Source: AP-15 sp963814805 (GTDB lineage: Bacteria > Pseudomonadota > Alphaproteobacteria > ATCC43930 > CGMCC-115725). From it: 64,000 nucleotides of DNA. Shown piece after piece: positions 55,078-63,449 of the stretch (the stretch's first letter is position 1; each line of letters begins with the position of its first letter). A program made the translations under genes and the position numbers. The notes under the pieces were generated by a model. The model worked only from the letters and a program-made list of their open reading frames with translations. It ran no database searches and was not told where the DNA came from. Where the stretch lies: assembly GCA_963814805.1 (NCBI GenBank), contig CAWFER010000015.1, forward strand, positions 310,001-374,000. Reading direction: 5' to 3'.

Positions 55078-55847
55078 TGGGCTACGAGCATATCCTGGTC
55101 GAACGGGAGGATGGAGTCGGGATCGTCACCCTGAACCGGCCCGACAAGCTCAACGCGATGAACCGCAAACTGTCGAGCGAATTGCACGACGCAGTCAAGG
55201 AGCTCGATCGCGACGACCAGATCGGCTGCATCGTCCTGACCGGCGCCGGCGACCGCGCCTTTTCCGCCGGCGGCGACATCCACGAGCAGCGCGAGGACGA
55301 CCGGCGCTTCACGCAGCAGGAGCTGGACGCGCGGCGCGGCCGCGGCAGCTACGAGATCGCCGCCAGCGCCAAGCCGACGATCGGCATGCTGAACGGCCTC
55401 GCTTATGGCGGGGCGGCGGTCTTGGCCTCCTCGCTCGACCTGCGGGTCGGCTGCGAGGACACCCGCTTCCGCTTTCTCGCGGCGGCTTACGGCCGGATCA
55501 ACAGCACCTGGACCCTGCCCAACCAGGTCGGCTGGCCGATCGCCAAGGAATTGCTGTTTACCGCACGGGTGGTCGAGGCCGACGAGGCCTGGCGGATCGG
55601 GCTCCTCAACCATCTGGTGCCGCGCCACGAGCTGCGGGCGAAGACCATGGAGCTCGCCCGCATGATCGCCGGCAACAACCGCGCCGCGGTCATCGGCATC
55701 AAGGCATTGCTGTTGCGGCAGATGACGCAGAACCTCGAGCAGCAATGGGCCGAGGAGCGCGACTACACGACCCATGTGGTCCGCGGGGCGCGGGCCGAGG
55801 AGGCCTTTCCCGAATTCATCGCCCGCCGCGGCCGGCCGTTGAGCTGA
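55077..55847 (+). CDS. enoyl-CoA hydratase/isomerase family protein
   Basis: 256 residues from ATG 55077, five bases after GGAGG (55067-55071); ATG 55074 is adjacent. Crotonase-fold motifs: GIVTLNRPDKLNAMNRKLSSEL near residue 16, VLTGAGDRAFSAGGDIHEQ near 53 (first oxyanion hole), GMLNGLAYGGAAVLASSLDLRVG near 104 (second oxyanion hole). In the position of the catalytic glutamates the sequence reads AAAYGRINSTWTLPNQVGW, with no glutamate at the second usual site, so hydratase activity is doubtful and isomerase or hydrolase action is possible. Coupled to the CFA-type gene. Confidence 0.85.
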   Translation: MGYEHILVEREDGVGIVTLNRPDKLNAMNRKLSSELHDAVKELDRDDQIGCIVLTGAGDRAFSAGGDIHEQREDDRRFTQQELDARRGRGSYEIAASAKPTIGMLNGLAYGGAAVLASSLDLRVGCEDTRFRFLAAAYGRINSTWTLPNQVGWPIAKELLFTARVVEADEAWRIGLLNHLVPRHELRAKTMELARMIAGNNRAAVIGIKALLLRQMTQNLEQQWAEERDYTTHVVRGARAEEAFPEFIARRGRPLS

Positions 55848-55894
55848 CCAACCCAGCCGGGCCGATAGCCGCACAATAGCGCGGCGGTTCCCCC

Positions 55895-55933
55895 GCGAAT
55901 TTGTCCGGCGAATTTGTCCAGCGAATTGGTATT
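55895..55933. repeat. three tandem 13-bp units before the luciferase-like gene
   Basis: GCGAATTTGTCCG, GCGAATTTGTCCA and a diverged GCGAATTGGTATT follow one another at 55895-55933. They lie in the 220-base gap upstream of the monooxygenase gene. They may be a protein-binding array or a simple slippage product. No promoter can be assigned with certainty in this gap. Confidence 0.75.
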
Positions 55934-56067
55934 GCGCGCCGCTGCCGGAGGCGCAAAGTGCAGGCAGCCGCAGCGCCAGTTCATTCGGCTGACCCGGCTT
56001 TGCGAAGACCAAGAGGCTTCCTTGCTGCTAAGCGCAGCATCGGGCAACGCCGCAGACGGAGACACTC

Positions 56068-57312
56068 ATGCAGCTGATGTACTTCACCGAGCAGCCGATG
56101 TCAGCCTACCCGGCCCGCGAGGGCCTCGATTTCGGGGCGACTGCGCTGATGTTTTCCAACAAGCATTTCGACCCGGTCGCCGGCAGCCGGCTCTATAATG
56201 AATACCTTGAGCAGTACATCTACGCCGAGGAGATGGGCATTGATGGATTTATGCTGAACGAGCATCATAACGCGCCGTTCTGCATGCAGGCCAAGTGCAA
56301 CATCTTCGCCGCGATCCTGGCCGCGGTGACCAAGAAGGCGAAGATCGTGCTGCTCGGCAACCCGTTGCCCCTGGCCGAGAACCCGGTGCGGCTCGCCGAG
56401 GAATTGGCGATGATCGACATGATCTCGCGGGGCCGGCTGGTCTCCGGCTTTGTCCGCGGCGGCGGCCAGGAGCAATTGGCCGCCGGGGTCAGCCCGGCCT
56501 ACAACCGCGAGCGGTTTCAAGAAGCGCACGATCTGGTGGTCGCCACCTGGACGCGCGAGGGGCCGTTCCGCTGGGAGGGCACGCATTACCAGCACCGCGT
56601 CGTCAACCCGTGGGCGGTGCCGCTGCAGAAGCCGCATCCGCGGGTGTGGATCCCGGGCGTCATCAGCAAGGAGACGATCCTGTGGGCCGCCGGGCGCGGC
56701 TATCCCTATATCGCGCTCAACACGCCGCTCGATCGCACCAAGCAGATCTGGCAGATCTACGACAACGCGGCGGCCGAGGCGGGCGTTACCCCCGGGCCCG
56801 ATTATCACGGCCTCCTGAAGCAGATCCATGTCGCCGAGACCGAGGAGAAGGCGATCGAGAACGCGCGCCAGTTCATGTGGATGCAGGGCGAGTTCACCGG
56901 CCTGGCGCACCCGGTGTGGAGCACGCCCTCGGGCTATTCGAGCCCGGACAATCGCCGCGCCTTTGTCGAATTCGCCACTGGAAGGTCGAAAAACCCGCGC
57001 TACCGCCCGCCCTTGGAAAAGCAGCTCGAAGAGTTGATGATCATCGCCGGCACGCCAAAGCAGGTGATCGCCAAATTGCGCATCCTGCTGCAGGAGACCC
57101 GGCCCGGCATCCTCGCCTTCTGGGGCAATGACGGCACGGTCACCCACCAGGACGCCAAGACCTGCATCCGGCTCCTCGGGCAGGAGGTGTTCCCGGCGGT
57201 GCGCGAAATGGCCAAGGAATTCGACCTGAAGAGCCCGTTCGAAACCGGCCAGCCGGTCAGCGTCGACTATATGGACGGTCTCAAGCAGCCGGTGCGCGCC
57301 GCCGCCGAATAG
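56068..57312 (+). CDS. LLM-class flavin-dependent oxidoreductase (luciferase-like)
   Basis: 414 residues, a full luciferase-like TIM barrel. Seen: IYAEEMGIDGFMLNEHHNAPFCMQAK near 51, GNPLPLAENPVRLAEELAMIDMISRGRLVSGFVRGGGQEQLA near 98-139, YNRERFQEAHDLVVATWT near 145, and a C-terminal ELMIIAGTPKQVIAKLR near 325. Such enzymes use reduced FMN and O2 to oxidise small molecules. The substrate is not evident from the neighbours. Confidence 0.9.
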   Translation: MQLMYFTEQPMSAYPAREGLDFGATALMFSNKHFDPVAGSRLYNEYLEQYIYAEEMGIDGFMLNEHHNAPFCMQAKCNIFAAILAAVTKKAKIVLLGNPLPLAENPVRLAEELAMIDMISRGRLVSGFVRGGGQEQLAAGVSPAYNRERFQEAHDLVVATWTREGPFRWEGTHYQHRVVNPWAVPLQKPHPRVWIPGVISKETILWAAGRGYPYIALNTPLDRTKQIWQIYDNAAAEAGVTPGPDYHGLLKQIHVAETEEKAIENARQFMWMQGEFTGLAHPVWSTPSGYSSPDNRRAFVEFATGRSKNPRYRPPLEKQLEELMIIAGTPKQVIAKLRILLQETRPGILAFWGNDGTVTHQDAKTCIRLLGQEVFPAVREMAKEFDLKSPFETGQPVSVDYMDGLKQPVRAAAE

Positions 57313-57645
57313 CGGGAGCCGCCAAGCCAGGCGGCTCTCCGCGTCACGCCGCGCTCGCTCTCTCGAGCCTAGACCCGGCCGCCGGTCGCAATTGGCTCGC
57401 AGCGCGCCTATTTATCCCGCGTCCGGCCTCGCCCGGGCGCGGCTCGGGCGTCGGCGCCGGCCGCCCTTTTCAACAGATGAAGGGACACGACCCTGTCTGC
57501 GACGCCTTCCCTTGCCATTCCGGATGAGCGTGCACCGAAGGACGAGCCCGCGCCGCGCATCAGCGGTGAAGAGTTCTTTCGCACCGAGGGCGCCTACACC
57601 GGGCTCGGCGCGCCAGTCGCGGGCGGCGGAATCTCTCGCTGGCTA

Positions 57646-58776
57646 TTGGTCGAGGGGCCGCACATCGATAGCGGGGTCGAGCTGTTCGACGAGCTGTGCT
57701 GGCGGCTGCTCGGCGACAATGTGCCGCTGTGGCGCGCCACCTTTCATGCCGGCGTGTTGCATCCGCAGATTTTAGGCATCGGCGTGCGCTGGCTGCGCGA
57801 CCGCAAGATCGTCGAGGAATACCGCATCCTGCACGGCTCAGACGAAACCGACGAATATCGGCTGAGCCCGATCCGGGCGACGATTGAACGCGGGACGCCG
57901 TTCCGCCGGCGGCTCGATCACCCAGCGCCCGAATTCCCGCTGCTCGAGAAAATTCGCAAGGCCGGCGGCACCGATTACTTCGCTTTGCCGCTCAACCGCA
58001 GCTATCGCCGCTTCCCGGTGGTGACCTGGGCGACCGACCGGAAGGGCGGGTTCAGCGATGCCGACATCGCCGCCCTCGAAGACATCAACCCGGCCCTGGC
58101 GGCGATCGCCGAGACCCGCGCCGAGCGGCGGATCAGCGCCAATCTGCTCGATACCTATCTGGGGCCGCAGGCCGGCCGGCGCATCCTCTCCGGGCAGATC
58201 CTGCGGGCTCAGGGCGAGCGCATGCGGGCCGTCATCATGATGACCGACGTGCGCAACTTCACCGGCCTGTCCGACCGCCTGCCGGGCGAGGCGGTGATCG
58301 AGCTGCTCGACGATTATTTCGACGCGATCGTGTCGCCGATCCAGGAAAACAAGGGCGAGATCCTCAAATTCATGGGCGACGGGGTGCTGGCGATCTTCCC
58401 GGCCGACGACGACGAGGATTTCGCGCCGTCGAGCCTGCGCGCGCTCGACGCCGCGACCCAGGGGCTCGAACGGCTGGCCGCGACCAACCGGGAGCGGCTG
58501 GAACACGAGCAGGCCGAAATGCGCACCGGCATCGGGCTGCATCTGGGCGAGGTCATCTACGGCAATGTGGGCTCCGCCGACCGCCTCGACTTCACCGTGA
58601 TCGGGCCGGCGGTCAACCTCGCCTCGCGCATCGAGGGGCTGACCAAGCGCCTGTTACGCCCGTTGCTGACCTCGGCCGCATTCGCCGAGATTTGCCCGCG
58701 CCCCCTGGTCTCGCTCGGCTTCCAGCCGGTCCGCGGCCTGTTCCACCCGGAAGAGGTGTTCGGGCTGCCGGATTGA
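57646..58776 (+). CDS. class III adenylate cyclase
   Basis: 376 residues from TTG 57646. The N-terminal ~190 residues are the CHASE-free input region common in alphaproteobacterial cyclases (ELFDELCWRLLGDNVPLWRATFHAGVLHPQILG near 8). The cyclase domain (about 195-376) has the metal-binding Asp pair in IMMTDVRNFTGLSDRL and ILKFMGDGVLAIFPADDDED, the ATP-specifying Lys/Asp (KFMGD; LDFTVIG) and the transition-state Asn/Arg in AVNLASRIEGLTK. Homologous sequence continues in frame upstream (SGEEFFRTEGAYTGLGAPVA) to a CTG at 57493 preceded by AAGGGA, so the true start may be that CTG, or a start hidden by an indel. Confidence 0.88.
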   Translation: MVEGPHIDSGVELFDELCWRLLGDNVPLWRATFHAGVLHPQILGIGVRWLRDRKIVEEYRILHGSDETDEYRLSPIRATIERGTPFRRRLDHPAPEFPLLEKIRKAGGTDYFALPLNRSYRRFPVVTWATDRKGGFSDADIAALEDINPALAAIAETRAERRISANLLDTYLGPQAGRRILSGQILRAQGERMRAVIMMTDVRNFTGLSDRLPGEAVIELLDDYFDAIVSPIQENKGEILKFMGDGVLAIFPADDDEDFAPSSLRALDAATQGLERLAATNRERLEHEQAEMRTGIGLHLGEVIYGNVGSADRLDFTVIGPAVNLASRIEGLTKRLLRPLLTSAAFAEICPRPLVSLGFQPVRGLFHPEEVFGLPD

Positions 58777-58785
58777 GGCAGGGGT

Positions 58786-59205
58786 CTACTGGCCACGGTT
58801 AAGGATCTCGACCACTCCGGCGGCGGGGTCGACGCGCAGCTCGTCGCCGGTGCGGAACAGTCGGGTCACTTCGCCGTCCGCGAAGCGGTCGACCAGCGCG
58901 ACATTGCCGAAGGCGGCGCCCTGCGCCAGGATCGGGTTGACCCGGTTGAAGATCAGCCCGCGCGGCGCGATCGTGCGCGCCATCATCTCGTGCAGCATCC
59001 AGGCGGTGGCGACGCCGCCCTTGGCGTTGTCGAGCACCAGGATGCGATCGACATAGCTCTCGCCGGCGAGCTTGTGGCCCGGGCGCGAGAACACCCCCTT
59101 GATCCGGTCGAGATCGTAGCGCGCGCTGAAATTATCGGCCGCCACGAGCGCCGGGCCGATGACCGCCGGGCCGATGCCCCGATGGCAGCGCAGCAGGATC
59201 GGCAT
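58786..59205 (-). CDS. aconitase-X small (swivel, DUF126) subunit
   Basis: 139 residues. It matches the DUF126 swivel domain: RCHRGIGPAVIGPALVAADNFSARYDLDRIKGVFSRPGHKLAGES near 5-50 and LDNAKGGVATAWMLHEMMAR near 60. In aconitase-X enzymes this domain closes over the active site and carries a catalytic serine (here in GESYVDRILV or the nearby NFSARYD). Its ATG overlaps the stop of the large subunit gene by one base. Bacterial members are usually cis-3-hydroxyproline dehydratases, archaeal ones phosphomevalonate dehydratases; the first is more likely here but is not proven. Confidence 0.85.
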   Translation of the reverse strand: MPILLRCHRGIGPAVIGPALVAADNFSARYDLDRIKGVFSRPGHKLAGESYVDRILVLDNAKGGVATAWMLHEMMARTIAPRGLIFNRVNPILAQGAAFGNVALVDRFADGEVTRLFRTGDELRVDPAAGVVEILNRGQ

Positions 59206-60437
59206 CAGCGCACCCGCCCGGCCAGCGCCGAATCGATGCACTGGTCGAGGCTCGCCAGAGTTGGCCGGTAGCCATAGCCGCCGATGATGTTGACGAGCTT
59301 GGCCGAGTTGGTCATCAGGCGGGTCCAGCCATTGGCCTCGGCCATTTCGCGCGCATAGCTCTGGTAAAAGCAGATGCCCTCGGCGACGACGGCGCCGGCG
59401 GTCTCGATCCGCCCGGTCAACCCCATGCGGTCGGCGGCGTGCTTGATCTCGGGCGAGGTCGTAATCAGCACGGTCGTGTCGGGGTGGATATGGCGGCCGT
59501 TCAAGGCCTGCGCCACCCGCTCGATCTCGAACAGCGACAGTTGCGGCGCGCCGAAGACGACGACGTCGAGCTTGTCGCCGGGGGCGGCATAGCGCGCGAG
59601 AAAGGCGTCGATCTCGGCCCGTCCAATGGCGACGGCCGGGGGCGGCGGCCCGGCGAAGCACGCATCCTCGGCGGTGATCCCCGGCATGTGGAACAACGCC
59701 ACCGAGCCGAAGCTCGCCAATGCCGCGCCGAAATGCTTCAGCGCGTCGGAGCCGGGAACGGCGGCGATGCCGTCGATGACCGGAACCTGCCAATACGAGC
59801 CGCAGGCCTCGCCGACGATGCCGCCCAGGGCGCCCCACTCGCTGAGGTCGCGCGGCATATCGGTCAGCCGGAAGCGCCTGGCGCCGCGCCGGCATTCATC
59901 GAGGTGGTAGCCATAGCGCGGGGTGCGGCCGGTCAAGGCCGCGGCCAGCGCCGACGGCCCGCCCTCGAAATTGCTGCGCGCCCCCAAGACGCTATTCGAA
60001 TAGATCACCACTCCGGTGTCGCCATAGGCCAGATGCTCGCCGCGCACCGGCGGCACCATCGTCTGATAGTTGATGCAGGTGTCGGTCATCAGCACGCCGA
60101 AGGCGCGCAACGCGGCGATCGCCCGCCGCTCCAACGCCGCCATCCAATCGCTCTGGCCGAGCCGGCGGTAGACCGCGAAATCGATGCCGCGCGGATCGGT
60201 GATGGTCGGCGCCGCGACCCGCCGCTCGGCCTCGGGGGCGGCGGCGAGGGCTTCGAGAAAGCGCACCCCGGCCTCGCCGAGCGATTCGGTGTCGGCCATG
60301 ATGTGCGCCTGGCTGACGCGCACGAAATCGGCGGCGTCGAAGAACTCGCCGACGGCGATCTGGTGGGCCAGCGCCCAGCGCCGCGGTTCACCCAGCGCTC
60401 CGGCCAGCATCGCCCGCTCTTCATCGGTTAGCTGCAT
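59205..60437 (-). CDS. aconitase-X catalytic subunit (DUF521)
   Basis: 410 residues from ATG 60437 (MQLTDEERAMLAGALGEPRRWAL). Seen: VSQAHIMADTESLGEAGVRFLE near 41, a conserved cysteine in MTDTCINYQTMVPPVRGEHLAYGDTGVVIYSNSVLGARSNFEGG (near 117-160), HLDECRRGARRFRL near 178, and the C-terminal CFYQSYAREMAEANGWTRLMTNSAKL near 356. The three cysteines needed for an aconitase-type 2Fe-2S or 4Fe-4S cluster appear to be present. It pairs with the small subunit. No proline racemase or transporter gene is nearby to confirm hydroxyproline use. Confidence 0.87.
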   Translation of the reverse strand: MQLTDEERAMLAGALGEPRRWALAHQIAVGEFFDAADFVRVSQAHIMADTESLGEAGVRFLEALAAAPEAERRVAAPTITDPRGIDFAVYRRLGQSDWMAALERRAIAALRAFGVLMTDTCINYQTMVPPVRGEHLAYGDTGVVIYSNSVLGARSNFEGGPSALAAALTGRTPRYGYHLDECRRGARRFRLTDMPRDLSEWGALGGIVGEACGSYWQVPVIDGIAAVPGSDALKHFGAALASFGSVALFHMPGITAEDACFAGPPPPAVAIGRAEIDAFLARYAAPGDKLDVVVFGAPQLSLFEIERVAQALNGRHIHPDTTVLITTSPEIKHAADRMGLTGRIETAGAVVAEGICFYQSYAREMAEANGWTRLMTNSAKLVNIIGGYGYRPTLASLDQCIDSALAGRVR

Positions 60438-60549
60438 CGTTAACCTACCAGTCATTCCGCCAGATAGTAGCCAGCGTGCTCTGTCGCCAGGCAACGGCGA
60501 GGCGGCATTTCTGGGCGCTTGTCGGCGATCCGCGCCTGGTTACCGATGC

Positions 60550-61557
60550 TCACGTCACCGGGCGCGGCGGGGTCTCGCGCGGGGTGATCATGATTTCGAG
60601 CTTCTGCGACAGGCGCAGCACCGTGAACGGCGCCGGCAGGCCAACCCGGTCCTCGGTCATCAGCCGGTGCAATTCGTCGATGTCGGCGACCGGGACGCCA
60701 TCGGCGGCGACGATGATGTCGCCGCTGCGGAGGCCGGCGGCGCGCGCCGCCCCGTCCGAAGCGGTCGATTGGACGCGCACCCCGGTCTCGCGCGCGAGAC
60801 CATGAAAGCGCACGACCCGGCGCGGCAGCGGCACGTTCTGCCCGGCGACCCCGATATAGCAGCGCCGCACCCGGCCGTCGCGAATGAGCCTGGAGGCCAC
60901 GAACTCGACGGTGGCGGCCGAGATCGAAAAACAGATCCCCTGCGCCATGCCGATGATCGCGGTGTTGATGCCGACGACCTCGCCCGCGGCGGTGACCAGC
61001 GGCCCCCCGGAATTGCCCGGATTGAGCGCGGCGTCGGTCTGGATCACGCTGTCGATCAGCCGGCCCGAGCGGGTGCGCAGCGAACGGCCGAGCGCGCTGA
61101 CGACGCCGGCCGTCACCGTGCACTGAAAGCCGAACGGGTTGCCAATGGCGATGACCAGCTGGCCGACCCGCAGCCGCCGCGAATTGCCGATGCGGGCAAA
61201 GGCCGGGGCCTCGCCCTCGAGCCGCAACACCGCGAGATCGGTGTCGGGATCGTCGCCGACCAGATTGGCGCGCAGGCTGCGGCCGTCGGGAAAGGCCGCC
61301 TCGATCTTGCGAGCGCCGCTGACCACGTGGCTGTTGGTCAAGACATAGGCGTCGGGAGTGAAGACCACGCCCGAGCCGGCGCCGTCCTTCAAGCCGCTGA
61401 CTTGCAGATGCAGGACCGCCGGCCCGACCCGGTCGACGGCGCCGGTGACCGCGCGCGAATAGGCGTCGAGCAGCGCAAAATCCTCGGCGCCCGCGGAGCT
61501 GGGGGCGCTCGGCTGAACATCTCCGGGGTCATCGTTGATTGGGTCTAGAAACGACAT
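60550..61557 (-). CDS. trypsin-like serine protease with PDZ domain (Deg/HtrA family)
   Basis: 335 residues from ATG 61557. Catalytic triad: His in YVLTNSHVVSGARK near 72, Asp in GDDPDTDLAVLRLEG near 102, Ser in DAALNPGNSGGPLVTAAGEV near 182. A PDZ domain follows (about 235-320: AARAAGLRSGDIIVAADGVP). There is no signal peptide or membrane segment, so unlike classic DegP it is predicted to be cytoplasmic unless the start is wrong. Divergent from ssb. Confidence 0.9.
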   Translation of the reverse strand: MSFLDPINDDPGDVQPSAPSSAGAEDFALLDAYSRAVTGAVDRVGPAVLHLQVSGLKDGAGSGVVFTPDAYVLTNSHVVSGARKIEAAFPDGRSLRANLVGDDPDTDLAVLRLEGEAPAFARIGNSRRLRVGQLVIAIGNPFGFQCTVTAGVVSALGRSLRTRSGRLIDSVIQTDAALNPGNSGGPLVTAAGEVVGINTAIIGMAQGICFSISAATVEFVASRLIRDGRVRRCYIGVAGQNVPLPRRVVRFHGLARETGVRVQSTASDGAARAAGLRSGDIIVAADGVPVADIDELHRLMTEDRVGLPAPFTVLRLSQKLEIMITPRETPPRPVT

Positions 61558-61570
61558 GTGTGAGGTTCCC

Positions 61571-61579
61571 TGTGGATAA
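61571..61579 (-). promoter_or_regulatory. perfect DnaA box between the protease gene and ssb
   Basis: TGTGGATAA on the plus strand is the consensus DnaA box TTATCCACA on the minus strand. It lies inside a larger dyad, GTTCCC (61565-61570) and GGGAAC (61589-61594), in the 93-base gap between divergent genes. Its function is not shown by the sequence; a single perfect box may arise by chance. Confidence 0.5.
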
Positions 61580-61650
61580 GAATAAAGTGGGAACATTGGC
61601 AGGGTTTGATAAGATGGCGCCTCCGGCGACCATTGGAAGTAGGTGACCTC

Positions 61651-62163
61651 ATGGCAGGCAGCGTCAACAAGGTGATCCTGGTCGGCAATCTCGGCCGCGA
61701 CCCGGAACTGCGCTCGACCCAGGATGGCAAGCGCATCGCCAATCTGGCGGTCGCCACCTCCGAGAGCTGGCGCGACCGCAATTCTGGCGAGCGCAAGGAG
61801 CGCACCGAATGGCACCGGGTGGTGATCTTCAATGAGCGGCTCGCCGAGATCGCCGAGAAATACCTGAAGAAGGGCGCCAAGGTTTATCTCGAAGGCGCCT
61901 TGCAAACCCGCAAATGGACCGATCAGGGCGGCCAGGACCGCTATTCGACCGAGATTGTGCTGCAGAATTTCCGTGGCGAATTGACCATGCTCGACGCCGC
62001 CGGCGGCCGCGGCGGCGCCTCCGCCGGCGGCCCGGCGATGGACCCCGATTTCGACGACGGCTACGCCGAGCCCGGGCCCGCCCCGCGCTCAGGTCCCGCC
62101 GCCCCGAGCCGCGGCGGCGCCCGCAAACCGGTCAACGACCTCGACGACGACATCCCGTTCTAA
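61651..62163 (+). CDS. ssb: single-stranded DNA-binding protein
   Basis: 170 residues. The OB fold is residues 1-112: MAGSVNKVILVGNLGRDPELRSTQDGKRIANLAVATSESW, TEWHRVVIFNERLAEIAEKYLKKGAKVYLEGALQTRKW and EIVLQNFRGELTMLD. The Gly/Ala/Pro-rich linker ends in the acidic tip DLDDDIPF that binds replication and repair proteins. ATG 61651 is the family start. It is transcribed away from the protease gene. Confidence 0.98.
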   Translation: MAGSVNKVILVGNLGRDPELRSTQDGKRIANLAVATSESWRDRNSGERKERTEWHRVVIFNERLAEIAEKYLKKGAKVYLEGALQTRKWTDQGGQDRYSTEIVLQNFRGELTMLDAAGGRGGASAGGPAMDPDFDDGYAEPGPAPRSGPAAPSRGGARKPVNDLDDDIPF

Positions 62164-62197
62164 GGAGGGTCAGCGGCGCCAGCTGAGCAGCCAGCCA

Positions 62198-62680
62198 ATG
62201 GACACAGGTGTTGGCGCTATAGTTCTACCGCTCTTCGTTCTCGCGTTCTATTTCCTGCCGTGCATCGTCCCGAACCGCCAGCGCCATCCTCGGCAATCGG
62301 CAATTTTTGTTCTCGACTTACTCCTCGACTCCTCGGCTGGACTTCTGATCGGATGGGTAGCAGCCACGGCAAGGCGGCTTTTCGGCCCACGAATCGTTCT
62401 GAATACTATATCGATTTCGGATCACGTCTCCGCCTCGGATCGGCCGCCTGGTAGCTTGCCGCAGCGCCGGCCGATTGCGAACGCAGCTCACAGCCGGCCA
62501 TCGCCTCCAAGATCCGGGCGGCGACCGGGAACCCGTCCTGGCCCCAGCCCTGGGCCTGGGCGCGGCGCAACACGTCGTGGGCGAGGAGGCCGAGATTTGC
62601 CGGAGCGGCGACCTCGCGCGCGAGTTCGCAGGCGAGGCGCAGATCCTTGGCGACGATGTCGAGGGCGCCGCCGGCAGTGA
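62198..62680 (+). CDS. superinfection-immunity-like small membrane protein, probably with a degraded end
   Basis: The first ~65 residues match the Imm/superinfection-immunity family of small two-helix membrane proteins: LPLFVLAFYFLPCIVPNRQRHPRQSAIFVLDLLL and LIGWVAATARRLFG. The family motif LLLGWTLIGWVAA is interrupted here by DSSAG. Removing an eight-base duplicate (CTCCTCGA before CTCCTCGG, near 62323) and one T gives the exact motif and keeps the frame. After residue ~70 the sequence is arginine-rich and runs antisense into the next gene, so the real end is probably near 62420. In this family, members can block DNA entry of related phages. Confidence 0.45.
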   Translation: MDTGVGAIVLPLFVLAFYFLPCIVPNRQRHPRQSAIFVLDLLLDSSAGLLIGWVAATARRLFGPRIVLNTISISDHVSASDRPPGSLPQRRPIANAAHSRPSPPRSGRRPGTRPGPSPGPGRGATRRGRGGRDLPERRPRARVRRRGADPWRRCRGRRRQ

Positions 62681-63347
62681 AGGCCCCGGTCAACACCGAG
62701 CGCGGGATGTTGTCGAAGGTGCGGCTGGCGCCGGCGCTGAACGGCACGATCTGCGCCAGGATGCCGGGATCGACCCCGGCCTTGGCCCCGATCAGCAAGC
62801 CTTCGAGCGAGGCCACAAAATTGGTGTAGCCGAGATACTGGGTGACGAGCTTGGCGATGCAGCCCGCCCCCGCCGCGCCGACATAAAAGATGTTGCCGGC
62901 GATCGCCTCGAACAGCGGCCGGCATCGGGCAAAGACCGGCTCGGCGCCGCCGACCATGACCGTCATCCCCGGCGGCCGGCCGCTGACCGGGGCGTCGAGC
63001 ATGTCGATTCCGCGCGCCTGGCAGGAAGCGGCCACCTGTCGCGCCACCGCCGGGGCGTTGGTGGTCAGGTCGATATAGCAGCCGCCGGCGCGCAGCCCGG
63101 CGAGGATGCCGGTCGCCGGATCGAGCACGGCGGCCATCATCTGGTCGGGGCCGGGCAGCGAGGTGAAGACGATTTCGCTCGCCTCGGCCACCGCGCGCGG
63201 ATGGTCGGCGACCGCGGCGCCGCGCGCGGCCAACGCGGCGGTGGCGGCGGGCCGGATGTCGCAGACCGTCAGAGCATGACCGGCGTCGATCAGACAGCCC
63301 GCGATCGGCGTCCCCATCGTGCCGGCGCCGACAAACCCGATCTGCAT
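62406..63347 (-). CDS. NAD(P)-dependent beta-hydroxyacid dehydrogenase
   Basis: 313 residues. 3-hydroxyisobutyrate-dehydrogenase-like: IGFVGAGTMGTPIAGCLIDAGH at residues 3-24 (NAD site), IVFTSLPGPDQMMAAVL near 60, CYIDLTTNAPAVARQVA near 90, MLDAPVSGRPPGMTVMVGG near 115 (substrate binding), and the catalytic lysine in GCIAKLVTQYLGYTNFVASLEGLLIGAKAG near 165. Several short-chain hydroxy acids are possible substrates. It is divergent from the final gene of the window and overlaps the antisense end of the immunity-like frame. Confidence 0.9.
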   Translation of the reverse strand: MQIGFVGAGTMGTPIAGCLIDAGHALTVCDIRPAATAALAARGAAVADHPRAVAEASEIVFTSLPGPDQMMAAVLDPATGILAGLRAGGCYIDLTTNAPAVARQVAASCQARGIDMLDAPVSGRPPGMTVMVGGAEPVFARCRPLFEAIAGNIFYVGAAGAGCIAKLVTQYLGYTNFVASLEGLLIGAKAGVDPGILAQIVPFSAGASRTFDNIPRSVLTGAFTAGGALDIVAKDLRLACELAREVAAPANLGLLAHDVLRRAQAQGWGQDGFPVAARILEAMAGCELRSQSAGAAASYQAADPRRRRDPKSI

Positions 63348-63449
63348 CGAACGGTCTCCATTTCGCTAGCTGCGCACTCTGCCGAGGTGGATGGCCCGGA
63401 TCATGCCTCCCGGCTATTGTGCGCCGGCAAGCCCATGAGGAGGAAGAGC

